A stretch of 64,000 bases of DNA from assembly GCA_028023455.1 (NCBI GenBank), contig JAQFVV010006451.1, positions 62,001 to 126,000 on the forward strand. Reading direction: 5' to 3'. A program made the translations under genes and the position numbers. The DNA comes from Epiperipatus broadwayi (Eukaryota > Onychophora > Udeonychophora > Euonychophora > Peripatidae). Under the pieces are notes generated by a model. The model had not been told where the DNA came from. It saw nothing but the letters and a program-made list of their open reading frames with translations, and did not search any database. Below, piece after piece: positions 11,336-22,541 of this stretch. Positions within the stretch are counted from its first letter, which is position 1. Each line of letters starts with the position of its first letter.

Positions 11336-12540
11336 AAGTTTTCAGCACTTTATAATAATAGGTGTATATTTGCATATTTTTTCTTTTATGATGTAATATT
11401 TGTTTACTAATTGGAACTTCACTTCATTATATCATCACTGAAAAAATATTCATAAAATACATAGAAAATTTCCAGTAAGTTTTTGAAATTAAACTTATAA
11501 GCATATACAAATCCTCTATTTAACAGCAACATACATTTGTAGCATACTCTTATTGTGAAAATATATATTTCAATTTTCACACATATTATATATTGTAGTC
11601 TGATTTATAATCTTTATAAAAAATTTAATGCTAAAGTAAAAGTAAGATTTATTGTATCATAAAGCATTTCAGACAAATACAATTACTAGATGATGGAATT
11701 TCTTCTTCCAATACCTGTTTTTAATTGATACTTAGATTTCTTGCATTTATAAAATTTCACAGAGGATTATCTTCAATTTTTGTTATTTAAATATGTATAC
11801 CTATTATGGTTTTCTAAATATGTGAAGTAATGATAGAACTGTAATAATTTGACCACTTATATAATGATATTCTATTGTTTAAGCTATTATTTTCCATGAA
11901 TATCTTGCAACCAGAGATAATGTGAACATTTTGAAGATCAGGTTTCTCCAAACTTCAAACATTGTTTTTAGATAATATCCTTTTATACTCCATGATGGTA
12001 ATTTTTATGCAGTCCACAAATGATATATCAGTTTGAGTAGAATGAATTTCTATTTTATATTTATTGATCTTCCCAATTATCTGATTTACATTGGATTGAG
12101 CCTCTGTGGACCATTATTTACTATTGAACAAAGTTATTATTCTTCAGCTTCATCTCTCCAATAACTTGAACGTTTTCATCAATATATCTCTAAACCCTGT
12201 TCTAATATTTTTGGGGTTTATCAGTGTATTTGTTATCTCATGTCCATCAGATTGCAAACATTACTCAATGCTCAAACTCAGACCACTTTCCCTCACTATC
12301 TTACATTTTGTAAATAATCTTCATTCATTAGATAAACAAAATATATGCCCATTGTATTACTCTATTCTCCACTATCCATATATACATATACCAAAAATTA
12401 TAGATAGTTCTTGATGTAAATACTGGTCATCATGGTATTGGTAAAAACAGCATGGATGTTTTCATTAGTTTGTCCAACAATATTTATATTAATTACTATT
12501 ATTAACATCACATGATCACCATTTTTTATGCTTGCTCATA
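11336..12540. other. Anonymous AT-rich DNA
   Basis: No gene recognised. A 102-codon open frame at 12106-12414 has low-complexity composition and no family resemblance that I can see. Confidence 0.4.
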
Positions 12541-12548
12541 ACTGTTAT

Positions 12549-12875
12549 TAAAACAGGCAAAACTCTCCATACAGTAGTGCCACTCAGTGCAAGCTAGAAT
12601 AATTGATGGATGACAGAAGGCTTGTGCATAATATCCCTATCTAGTGCCTACTTATCCAATATTCTCAGACTAGTTTTTAGCTTGTGGCTTTTAGGCACAG
12701 TGCTCTTAGATCCAAGGCTCCTCACTGACAAAATCCACAAGCTAGAAACTAGTATGGGGATATTAAATGAGTAGGCACTAAATGGGGATTTTATACACAA
12801 GCCTTTTGGCATTCATTGATTATTCTATGTGCACTGAGTGGTACTACTGTATGGAGAGTTTTGCCTGTTTTAATT
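12549..12875. repeat. Inverted-repeat element, 'caggcaaaactctcc' family (family C)
   Basis: The ends are inverted copies: aaaacaggcaaaactctcc at 12551 and ggagagttttgcctgtttt at about 12855. The plus-strand half contains a hammerhead-like string: CUGACAA (12725-12731), a short stem II, GAAA (12745-12748) and CUAGUA. The minus-strand half has lost its core. Sister copies lie at 15.7, 47.8-48.3 and 56.9-57.2 kb. The G8 position is A, so activity is not expected. Confidence 0.75.
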
Positions 12876-13291
12876 ACTATTATTATAAAAAGAACATATT
12901 AAAAGTATTTGATGTTTATGGGTAAAATGCATTTAGAGTTAAAATTATATATTTCATTTAAAAATGTTTTAGATTTATACAGATAAGATAAAGTAACCTT
13001 CAAATAACCCAATGAAAATCAAGCAAATGTCTATTTAACAGTTTTTTTTTAATGGAGACAGTAAATAAGAAGATATTTCTCAGGTTGGTCAGTTAATTAT
13101 AGATTAAGAATTCAGTACTTTTTCAGTATTGTTTGAGTGTCTATCTAAAATCAAGTAGATTTCAATTTATTGACAGATATTAAATGTGTACACAGTTTGT
13201 CTATGAGTTGTCTACCTAAAAGAAAAATCTGAAGTCTGTCAGCCTTTGTCACAGTTGTCACAGGAGGAGGCATTGCATTATGAGATGGTTC

Positions 13292-13292
<1 letters not shown>
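12876..13292. other. Anonymous AT-rich DNA
   Basis: Nothing recognisable. Confidence 0.4.
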
Positions 13293-13332
<40 letters not shown>

Positions 13333-13361
13333 TTACCGATATTATATATATATATATATAT
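13293..13361. repeat. (AT)n microsatellite, interrupted
   Basis: Two pure (AT)n runs flank a short cattaccgat insert. Open frames across it are simple-repeat artefacts. Confidence 0.95.
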
Positions 13362-14039
13362 GTACATCCACATGCCTTCTTTTTGTCTAGAGCAAAAATT
13401 TTCAAATGATTTCATTAATGAAGGCAAATTTTAAAAAAAATGACACATTGGACAATTAAATGTAATACAGAAAATAATATAATTTATGTTATTTATCCAT
13501 GCTCCAAACTACAATAAAATTTAACACATGAATTTTCTGTTTTCATTGAATATTAATAAATCATACTGTCCTTATTTGCGATTTCCTATCATTTTTATTT
13601 TCTTAGAATTAAAAACAATACCTTTTTTTCATACTCCCAAAACAAGTTGGCTTCAGAAGATTTTTGAGGGTTTGTTATATAGATATACAGCAAACAGGAT
13701 GGTAGGTAATGAAAGATTAAGAAAAAAAGATGAATTTATTATTAGCACTAAGTTTTCATGATTAACAAAGAATTCAATGGCAGTTTCTGCAAGTGATGGG
13801 TAGTGCTATGAAATTCATAACACTTGACTAAGAATATCTACTGCTATGTTGCAGCAGTGAAATATTGGGTCATTTGGATGATGGTAATTCAATATGGATC
13901 AGAACATGAACATGTAATTTAAAATTTAATTAATATCTGATAGTACATTTAACAAAGGTGTTCTGTATCATTCTGTGCAAAAAAGCATTATGCATAAAGG
14001 TAACATATATATTATATCTATTGTTTTCACGGTTGTATG
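13362..14039. other. Anonymous AT-rich DNA
   Basis: No gene recognised. The 77-codon frame at 13528-13761 has no recognisable motif. Confidence 0.4.
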
Positions 14040-14225
14040 ATATAGATAAATTATTATTTTTTTGGTTTAAACCATGTGTTATTTTCCATTACATACTGAT
14101 ATTTCGACGAACTAGCTTCCGCCATTGTGAACCTTGACAATGGCGGATGCTAGTTCGTCGAAATATCGGTATGTAATGGAAAATAACACACGGTTTAAAC
14201 CAAAAACAATAATTTATCTATATAT
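14040..14225. repeat. Near-perfect hairpin, arms about 90 bp
   Basis: The arms pair almost completely, from tagataaatta/taatttatcta outermost to ccgccattgt/acaatggcgg at the centre, with only about 7 bp of loop. It includes the CpG-bearing gatatttcgacgaactagc block. A single-arm copy lies at about 58185-58251, and a diverged large palindrome (25350-26085) ends in related sequence. The element has no coding capacity, and the near-identity of the arms suggests recent formation. Confidence 0.85.
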
Positions 14226-15555
14226 TAATATTTATTTAGAATAATTTAACTTTAAAATATTCGATCAATAGAAACATGGAAGTGTATTTTTGTACGCATT
14301 TTTATTACAGGAAAGCAAAAAAAAATATTATCAATTATTTTTATTTTCTATTTAGTTTTAGCTTCCAGAATTGTATTTTAAATCAGTTTGTCAATTATTT
14401 GCAAAATAAATAGCCTAATCGAACATTTCTACTAGAAATTTTAAAGATTTTTTTAAGCAGCTTTTTTTCTCCAATTAATAGTTTAAAAAAAGAAAGAAAA
14501 TATCTTTTATTTATTAAACATATAAACAAATAAAGTCAGTCAATTTTTTTCTTAAGTTTTAAGATTCATGTAAACATATATTTTTAAAAATATTTTCATA
14601 GTTAGCAGGCGCTGTTTTTTTCAGTTAATCTAGGTATAATAGGTATGTAGTTAGGCTGAGCTGAACTGGCCAGATGAGAATTTTTAACACTGATATAAAT
14701 ATAATCAATATTAGTGTATTATGATCAATCCTGCACCACTAGTAAAGAGGCAATCTATTCATTAAAATCTTTTCAAGTGAGTTTGCTACTTGGACAATAC
14801 CGATATTAAATAATAATTATTGCAACGTTTTAGTCAACTTAATTTTTGTAAACGATAAAGATAGAAACATCCTTGAATTAAGATTTTTATTATTGATTCA
14901 ACAAGTACATCATAAGGAAATTAAGATTTGTCTTAATTAATGTCAGTAAGAAACCATTAACACTAATAATGTTCTTTCCTACCAAAAATACTTTATAAAT
15001 ATAGATCTATCACATGACCTATGTCATAGAGATGAAGAAAACGTGATTCATTTTTTTTCTTGAAATGTCTCTCACTCCCTAAACATATGACATTTTTATT
15101 AGTAACATTACTCATTGATAACATATTTAGAATTCCTTTTCCCAATATAAAATTCACTTCGATCATACTTTTAATGTTTGACTTCATAAATAAACACCTG
15201 ATCTTTAAGTTCATATCTTACAAATATAAAACAATCTTTCTAAATAAATGAGATAAATTTTAAAATGAAAAAGCCAATGGATATTTTCATAGATATCTGA
15301 AGTTTGGTTTCATTCACACTAGTGGCTTGTCTACTTTTTATTTTATTATTGTCTTGTAATATAACCTATTATATATCTTTTAATATTTAAAATTTAACTC
15401 CGTAAATAGACTGATAAAATAAAAGTTAATTTGTAAACCATTAGACAGTATATTTTAAAAGCCTCATATAATCTTTAAATACATCTAATAAGTTGAGGCA
15501 GATATCATGTAGATTTATACAATCTTGCTAATTCAAAATGGATTTACATAATATT
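14226..15555. other. Anonymous AT-rich DNA
   Basis: No gene or clear repeat recognised. Confidence 0.4.
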
Positions 15556-15561
15556 CTGATT

Positions 15562-15665
15562 TTTTTTCCCATGTGTCATAGCATAAAGCCGGGAAGTGAA
15601 CCCGCTAACCCAGGACAACTACTTATAAAGCAGTTGTCGCTGACCTATCGACCACCAATGCTTGA
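15562..15665 (-). mobile_element. tRNA-derived SINE, decayed, minus strand
   Basis: The minus strand reads like the SINE at 7457 and 55815: a tRNA-like head with a decayed A-box, a B-box region read as GGGTTCACTTCCC, then a tail ending in an A run (T run on the plus strand at 15561-15569). No clear target duplication remains. Confidence 0.7.
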
Positions 15666-15724
15666 CAGAAGTACTTTAATGTGTTTTCATTTTAAGCTAC
15701 TACCTTTATAGTTAACTTAATAGG

Positions 15725-15945
15725 TAAAAGTTGGCTCCTGGGGGGAGGTGTATTAGATCCTTAGATCTAGATGCAGTGCTCTCAGATCCAAAGCTCCTAA
15801 CTGACGAAGGCCACAAGCCAGAAACTAGTCTGGGGATACTGGATGAGAAGGCACTAGATGGGGATTTTATGCACAGGCCTTTTTCCATACATTGATTACT
15901 AAGGCTTGCACTAGGTGGCACTACTAAATGAAGAGTTTTCTACTG
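15725..15945. repeat. Half copy of the family C inverted repeat
   Basis: It corresponds to the right half of the elements at 12.6 and 48 kb: the block 'ttagatctagatgcagtgctctcagatcc', the hammerhead-like motif, 'ggatgag', and a diverged 'gagttttctactg' end. The opposed left half is absent. Confidence 0.75.
15791..15845 (+). ncRNA. Hammerhead-like motif with intact core CUGACGA
   Basis: Core CUGACGA (15801-15807) keeps every required base, as position 7 may vary. It is followed by a stem II of GGC paired with GCC, GAAA (15821-15824), and CUAGUC as a self-complementary minimal stem III ending in a possible cleavage C at 15830. Stem I (ctcctaa against tggggat) has one mismatch, and the first stem II pair is A-A. 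Its sister copies have CUGACAA or UUGAUGA. Such minimal stem III hammerheads may act as dimers. Activity is untested. Confidence 0.55.
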
Positions 15946-16542
15946 ATAATAACAGCCCATGTAAGCATAGAAAATGATGATCATGTGATGTTTTGTTGAA
16001 ACCTGTAGTTTCTGAGTCCACCATTTTATTATTGAATTAATTACACAAAGCAAATAATTTAACAATTTATTATTAGAAAGATTATATGATGTTCAAGCAT
16101 CAGATTGAGCTGTGATATCCAAATTTTAATTGTCAAATCTGCCACTTTATCATCACCCTGCATCAGAGTATTATATCTTGGTTCCAACTTTCCTCAATGT
16201 GGGGATTGACTCAAGAACTTTTAGAACAAAGTATTTGCATTTTCCAGAAAGTCTTCTTATTTTAAAAGCTCTATCCAATATTTAATAAAATGAAAATTTC
16301 ATTGCATTGAATATAGTTTTAAAAATAAAATAATCTACACTGAATAACGGCAATTTTTAATAATACTTTTTGAATAAATTTTTAACTGAAATTAAAAAGA
16401 AAATCACAAATTAATCATATGGCAATGTTAGAAATACATGTTATTTAATTTTTTTATTGCATTCGACATGTTCTCTTCAAAAGGAAATGCTTAAATGAAT
16501 TTTGAAAATAGAACAGTTTTCTGAGAAGCCAAATGCTAGAAA

Positions 16543-16545
<3 letters not shown>
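15946..16545. other. Anonymous AT-rich DNA
   Basis: Nothing recognisable. Confidence 0.4.

Positions 16546-16598
<53 letters not shown>
16546..16598. repeat. (AT)n microsatellite
   Basis: A pure dinucleotide run. Confidence 0.95.
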
Positions 16599-16600
<2 letters not shown>

Positions 16601-17330
16601 CTTTTTGTCTTTTGAAAGAACAATCTAAAAATTTTAAAAATAATTATTTTTGAAATTTTCACTCCATACAGGAATCATTTAAAATAATGCTCACTGGTAG
16701 ATGTCTAGGGTATATGGTTCATAGATTGCCGACCATCTACTTTAACTTTTTATTAATTCCCTAGCAATAAAGTCTTCCATTATTTCTTCTACAAAGATAT
16801 CCTACTTTAAAGATGGTTAGTTAGTAAAAGATTCATCATAGAAGCCTAGAAATGGATATATTGCATGTGGTTTCAACTAATTCTTACATTCTTACACAAT
16901 GATATATTGAAGATAGATAATACAATTATATGAGTATATAAAGAAAAATAAGAGATGTTTGATAGATAGACAAAACCAATATAGCTTTTGGATCTTCCTT
17001 TATTGGCAAAGATTTTTTCAGCAGTTAATTAAAAAAAAAGCATGAACTTAAATCCTAATTTATATAGTAATGAAACTATTGACAAGGGTTTAAGGTTACC
17101 TTTCTTGATGTATTTACTAAATGTAATTTTATTTTTATTTAATGATCAATAATTAGAAAAGATATCTGACATTGTTTAAGTTAAGATATGAATGCTTTAT
17201 AGACTGCTACTTTAACATTATCACATTCTGCCAGTAAATATTGTATCATGAGAAATATCACTGATGTATTTAAATCTATGCCTCTATAGTAGCTTCCTAA
17301 AAATAACATAAAAATAACTATTAGCTGATT
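16599..17330. other. Anonymous AT-rich DNA
   Basis: Nothing recognisable. Confidence 0.4.
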
Positions 17331-17384
17331 GGACTTACCAATGACTCAAAATATAGTTTCATCTTCTAAGATTCTACCCAAATG

Positions 17385-17985
17385 TAGATTCCATTTTGTT
17401 TAATCAAGAATCTACAATGAATGCAATCTATCCACTGTACTTTAAACACTTTTTAGCAGAAACCTTTTATTGTACAAATATGCTTACACAATCTTACATT
17501 TTGATTATTTTGCAGTCTTCTTCAGAGACACTTTTACTTTAAAAGTGGCTCTGAAAAAAACTTCAGGATAGTCTAAACATATGCATATATGTACAATAAA
17601 AAGTTTTTCCAAAAAGTATTGTGAAAATAAAAGTGGTGCTGAATAAAATTGCAGGACAGTTGAAACATAAGATTGTGAATGCATATATGCACAATAAAGG
17701 GTTTTTGCTTAAAAGTATTGTGGCTCTGAAGAAGACTCCAGGAGAGTTGAAATGTAAGATTATGTATGCATATGTGTACCATAAAAGGCTTTTGCTAAAA
17801 AGTATTTAAAGAGAGGTTCTGAAGAAAACTGCAGGACAGTCAAAACAAAAGATTGTGTACGCATACATGTACAATAAAAGGTTTTTGCTAAAAAGTGTTT
17901 AAAGTATAGTGGATAAATTGCATTTATATAAGATATTTCAGCAAAATGAAGGAAGTGGGTGAATTTGGTATTATTTCTGAATCTA
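17385..17985. repeat. Element with about 90-bp tandem hammerhead-like monomers and inverted ends
   Basis: Four direct monomers of about 90 bp start their core at 17551, 17639, 17726 and 17819. Each reads CUGAANA, a stem II around CAGGA, then (G)AAA and 'cataagattgtg...gcatatatgtacaataaaagg'. A fifth, opposed monomer lies at about 17460-17530 with core CUGAAGA on the minus strand. The flanks are inverted too: 'atctatccactgtactttaaac' at about 17427 against 'gtttaaagtatagtggataaa' at about 17900. The third and fourth monomers keep the full CUGAAGA core. No protein is encoded. Confidence 0.8.
17726..17752 (+). ncRNA. Best-preserved monomer core of the tandem hammerhead-like array
   Basis: CUGAAGA (17726-17732) is followed by a stem II of GACUC paired to GAGUU and then GAAA (17749-17752). 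Position 7 of the hammerhead core may be any base, so the core is complete. A plausible stem III and cleavage site is ACA...UGU before an A in the consensus monomer, but this copy has drifted there, so cleavage is uncertain. Confidence 0.5.
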
Positions 17986-18784
17986 CAATAAAATAATTAA
18001 GATATTAAAAAAAAAAACTTTTTTATGAGATTCCAATCCCCCCCCCCCCATCCAATAGTTAAAGTCTGAAGCATTTGGTCTTTCTAAATGTAACTCATCT
18101 CATTAATAGATTCAGGACAATTGTATTCATCTGCTTTATAATTTGAAACTATCAGCTTCTAGTTCTATATAAAGGTGAGCAAATACCAATTATGAAGCGC
18201 ATAGTTATGCTGTTGAATTTATGGATATAATGCCAGAACTGGAGAAATTAAATCCTAATGAATATATTTTCTGGTTGAAATCAATAAAATGTTATGTTTC
18301 CCTCAGGCTGAATATATCGCAGCAGATTTGTTAACCATAACACTACTTTGCCTTTCTCTATTATTAATTATATTCGATAAATAATCTAGAATATTAATTA
18401 TGATATTAATTCAAGTAATATTTTAATATATATGTAAACGTAAACAATATTAATACTTTTTTATTTCAAACATTAAAAATAACTTGGATTAATTTTATTT
18501 TTAAGAAAATAAACATATTTCATTAATATATATTTTATCTTAAAATTAATTAAATTTGTGTTTAGAAATGAATTTTTCTAAATGCACATTTTATTTTATT
18601 TTTAATTAAATTGCAATTTAACTTATTTATTGTTACCTTAATAAGAACAGAAAATTCTATTATTTAAAGTGTTTTCTAATTAAATAGCAAAATATTTTAA
18701 ATTATAACACAATGTTTTAAATTGGTAAAAGTAATTTATAATGCGTGTTGGTGCATGTGTGTAGATTTCCACATAAAACTTATA
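17986..18784. other. Anonymous AT-rich DNA with a C run
   Basis: No gene seen. A run of C residues lies at about 18039-18049. Confidence 0.4.
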
Positions 18785-18879
18785 TATAGGGGATTTGAAC
18801 TCAGATTTTCAAGCACTTCACTATCCACACTATCTCACACTATTGATACACACGACCACACACATGCAGAAAAGATAAA

Positions 18880-18935
18880 TAATCACCAATAGACTATTTC
18901 GTGCTAAACCAGCACTCATCAGTTGGTGCAGACTA
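18880..18935 (-). ncRNA. Hammerhead ribozyme-like motif, minus strand, intact core
   Basis: The minus strand reads CCAA, CUGAUGA (18916-18922), a 5-bp stem II of GUGCU paired with AGCAC around GGUUU, then GAAA (18897-18900), a short stem III region and UUGG that pairs with CCAA as stem I. All conserved core bases are present. It opposes the copy at 19079. Confidence 0.75.
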
Positions 18936-19078
18936 CCATCTCTCATACATATATATAATCAGAGCTCGGTTTATATTAAAATAGTCCAGGTTGGAGTAGA
19001 TTGAAGCCTGTCCATTAAAGTGTGAGGATTTTCTATCTTAATATAAACTGAGCACTGGTTATATATAAGTATGAGAGA

Positions 19079-19146
19079 TGATAATCTGGACCAACTGATG
19101 AGTGCTGGTTTAGCACGAAATACGTCTATTGGTGATTATTTATCCT
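19079..19146 (+). ncRNA. Hammerhead ribozyme-like motif, plus strand, intact core
   Basis: The core is CUGAUGA (19095-19101), stem II GUGCU (19102-19106) with AGCAC (19112-19116), and GAAA (19117-19120). Stem I is CCAA (19091-19094) with UUGG (19129-19132), and a second block, gataat against attatt, extends it past an internal loop. Stem III is minimal (UACGUCUA), as in type I hammerheads of Penelope-like elements. The cleavage point is probably after the C of GUC or the A before UUGG; I cannot decide which. Confidence 0.75.
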
Positions 19147-19236
19147 TTCTGCATGTGTGTGTTCATGTCTATCAATAGTATGAGATAGTGTGGATAGTCA
19201 AGTGTTTAAAGTCTGAGTTCAAATCCCCTATATTTA

Positions 19237-20239
19237 CAATTAGGCTCCAGGTTTAAGAATGCCTGGTATTTCAAATCTTACATAAAATTTAAGTGTAAAT
19301 TTACTTAACAATGATCTGTGTAGATAAACTTAAACGTAAATTTACTTAAGATTAAAAAACTTTGTTAATTACATTAGACTTTATTACTGATTTAGTGCCC
19401 TGTAGTGATTGATTGACTAGTTAAAGTTCAGAATCAATTCTCACTCGAATATAAATAATGATAATAAAAATGTAACTTCAGACAATTGAATGGAATTATC
19501 CTGCTCAATCTATTCTAACATGCTTGATATTCCTTTTGATTTTATGAACTACTAATCGTATAATTATTTTTTCCTGACTTGATGATGAAATTAAATAAAA
19601 TGAAGCAAACGGCTGCTTTTTTTTAATGTCCTGAATTTTCAAAGTACTCAACATGCATTTTCTGCTGTATTGAGAATTGTTTTGTTAGTGTTATTTTTTG
19701 TTCATTTTAATAGTAGTAAAAGAACAGTTTATCATTCAGGAGTTTATAAGAAACTGAAGCACTGAAAGTGACGTCATTAAGGTCATGCTGCTGCTGCTGC
19801 ATTAAGTCACATAATACATAAAAAAATTAAATAGATTTTATTGTTTGGAGTCCATAAGAAGATGAACCATTGGAAATGTCAAATGGAGCTACAATTCTTG
19901 GATCTTTAAGACATAAAACACAATGTAAAATTTTAACCAAAATGCCAACTGAATCAAACTTGTCTGACCATGAGGGACTGATACTAGTTAATTCTCTTTA
20001 ATAAAATAAGAAGAATGTAGACTATTTATTACTTTTTTGATTTGTGTTCCTAATATGTTGTTATAGAGACTCATTATGGTTTTAGATGCTGAAGCAACAT
20101 TATAATTGCGAGTGATATAGCCTACTAAGTGGGGAAAAACAAACAGATATCGTTAACCATAATAAGAATATTACAAGATTAAAATGAAACTAGTGGAAAC
20201 ACTGCTTTAAAAAATAATAACAATAGATAAACAATTGGA
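19237..20239. other. Anonymous DNA
   Basis: No gene recognised. A short GCT run (gctgctgctgctg) occurs at about 19786-19799. Confidence 0.4.
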
Positions 20240-20440
20240 ATCTTAAATTGGATCCCCCTAAAATGTAAGAGACCTAGAAAGAGATCATGTATTAGATAGG
20301 TGAATGAAATGAAAAGTTTTCTGGACTATTAAAAAATAGATATTTACTTAAGACACTAATTAAACTGGATGAGCCTTTTATTTTGAAATGGATTAATGGC
20401 TAAAATAGTCATCATGATGATAAAGCTGTGTTAGATATTA
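20240..20440 (+). mobile_element. Possible 3' tail of an RTE/CR1-type LINE
   Basis: The plus strand has the string KCKRPRKRS, like the K-R-P-R-G-R-P motif near the C-terminus of many non-LTR reverse transcriptases, followed by drifted sequence and a tcatgatgataa tail. Stops interrupt it. This is weaker than the copies at 38 and 63.3 kb. Confidence 0.3.
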
Positions 20441-20487
20441 TACATTTCGGCCATTAGCAAAGGTACTTATTTAGTCCATATATATAT

Positions 20488-22541
20488 TGTAATGATATAT
20501 AAATATGCTGTTACATTAATTTAAAATAAAAACTAAGTTCGCAAATAAAAATAAATTTATTAAAAATCTAAAAGCTAAAAAAAAAAATTAAAGAGTTGTT
20601 AAATGTATATATATATATTCGCACAGATGCAAAACTTCAAAAATATTTTTTTTTAATAAATAAAAGTATTTGAACGTACTTTGTTATAAAAAAGTACAAG
20701 ATTTAAAGATAAAATATTTTTGTAAATGGAAATGATTGTTTTATAAAGTAATTGAAAAGCAAACTAGCCCTCAGGGTTCTTATATACTGTAATTAAAAAG
20801 TCAGAAGATAAGAGAATTAGCTTGACCAATGGAAGCACCAAGCCTTAGCCCAGACCCGAATGAAAATGATGGATTAGTGATGTTTTGTTGGTTGAATCTG
20901 TGTGGATACTATAAAAAGAGAAATATTGAGTTCCAACTTGATTTTATGAGAAGAGCAATAAGATGCACTTGTCACTCTCTCTCACTTATTTCAAATAAAA
21001 TGACTGTAATACCAAGATTGAACCAGCTAAGGCAGCCTCCAGATTGAGAATTATGGTATAAACAACCGACTGGTCTTCCATGAAAGTCTTCATGGGAATT
21101 GACACCAAGAAACATGGACTCTTCTACTGTGAGCTATGAAATTTACAAATTAACAAAAAAAAAAGTAATTAAGAACTTTCATCAATTTTTTTTTAAAGAT
21201 TCAGCTAATCTAAATTTTAAAATGAATTGATAATTAATATTTAAATTATATATATTTGAGTTTGCTAAAAAAAAAAAAAAAATCATTTCCATTTTTTTTT
21301 TATTTCTATTAATATTTATTTGTATAAATTATTATAAATGCATAAATTCAAGTTGGGTATGGACGTTGCATGGATTCGTTAGCAGTTAATTATGTTGTGG
21401 TTTTCATATTCGATTAGAATATATAAGTCATCAATGTCAATGCGGCATCTTATGATGAATGCCATTAGGTTTCTTGTATTCCCTCTGCAATTGACATTAT
21501 CAATGACTTTGTATTTTGATTGGTTATGTTTATTTTGAGATGTTTTTAACCATGGAATCTATGCAGCTGATCTATACTCAACATTATAAAACAAATTTTA
21601 TAAAATTCATCTGTGCGAATTTAAATAAATGTTAAATTTAATTTAGCATGAATGGCTATATAGATTTGTAAAGTTATATTAATTAATTAGGGGAGGGTAA
21701 TCTTAGGTTATTTGTTTCGTAGTTAAATTGGGTCAATGGATTGGATATATTGGTATAATTAGTAGATGTAGTATAAGGTTCGCTATGTGCAGAATTGCTG
21801 TATACGCCGCACAAACCCTTTTGCCTATGGATGGGATTGTAAGTCAGCAAAAAGGACTGCCATCTCTTCCTATGGAGTTTTTATTTTATTGTTCTTCTTG
21901 CCATACAGATGTAACATTCCTGTATTGGACAAGAGTCAATGTTTTCTCTAACTATACTGTTCAGATGTACATTCCTGACAGTATAGTATATTTAGTGCTG
22001 TTGTATTTTCATGCTACATTGAATACATTAATGTATCAGATGGATTGATGCCAGTTTGACTGCGAACTTTTGGCCTAAGGTTAAATAAAGGGATAGAATA
22101 TTTTCTTTTCAAATGCAGATCTAGGTAGTATATTCATACTCGACGATCTTAATAAAAATATTAAATTCATTCATACTCAACAATCTTAAAATAATAATTT
22201 AAATTAAAAATTAATATTAAAATCTAAATAATAAATGTTATTCCTCAAATTTAAAATGATTATATATGTGCGTAAATAAATATTGTTTGTGTATTAATTA
22301 CTGGCAGTGGCTTTTTTTATATATATATATTTAATATATAAATTAAAGATATATATTATTATCTCTGCATCTCCACTGAGCTAGTGACAATGGGCTAACG
22401 GTCTAAATATAAAATAAAGTGGGATCTTAACTTACGTATCTGCCTACTATATAATTTTTTCTAGGTTCAAATGCCTAGATGGCGCCCTAGTAGCACAGAT
22501 TATGGTAAGGTTCGATCTTCACTTTTTTTTGGATTGTTATA
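20488..22541 (+). mobile_element. Solo LTR, copy 1 (about 2.05 kb)
   Basis: It begins TGTAATGATAT with an early GTTACA and ends GGATTGTTATA, matching the start and end of copy 2 at 29918-32030. The two align through many blocks, for example 'ttaggggagggtaatcttaggttat' (about 21688), 'tatgga(t/a)gggatt', 'tgtgcgtaaataaat' (about 22268) and 'ggttcaaatgcctagatgg' (about 22463). It is flanked by (TA)n, so the exact duplication is ambiguous. A TATAAAAAG box lies at 20910-20918. The open frames inside (20829-21047, 21728-22048) have no retroelement motif. The internal region has been lost by LTR-LTR recombination. Confidence 0.75.
20910..20918 (+). promoter_or_regulatory. TATA-like box of solo LTR copy 1
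   Basis: TATAAAAAG in the middle of the LTR. Copy 2 has TATAAAAG at the equivalent place (30374-30381), which supports a conserved LTR promoter. Confidence 0.5.

Larger units (their letters stand above)
18785..19236. repeat. Inverted pair of hammerhead-bearing terminal repeats (family A)
   Basis: Two arms of about 205 bp face each other: 'ataggggatttgaactcag' at 18786 is mirrored by 'ctgagttcaaatccccta' ending near 19231. The arms contain matching 'actatccacactatctca', 'catgcagaaaagataaataatc' and hammerhead segments. The centre is 'gtccattaaagtgtga'. Related pairs lie at 24.8-25.3 and 61.7-62.2 kb and a half copy at 39.65-39.84 kb. Such inverted terminal repeats without coding sequence fit end-only derivatives of Penelope-like elements (inference). 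Confidence 0.85.

Noticed and set aside
14100-14170. Possible hammerhead reading of ggatgctagttcgtcgaaatatcgg
   Set aside because: GAAA is present, but the CUGANGA core is not, and the segment between them forms no stem II.
21728-22048. 106-codon frame in solo LTR copy 1
   Set aside because: The equivalent region of solo LTR copy 2 is frameshifted and no retroelement protein motif is visible; LTRs are normally non-coding.
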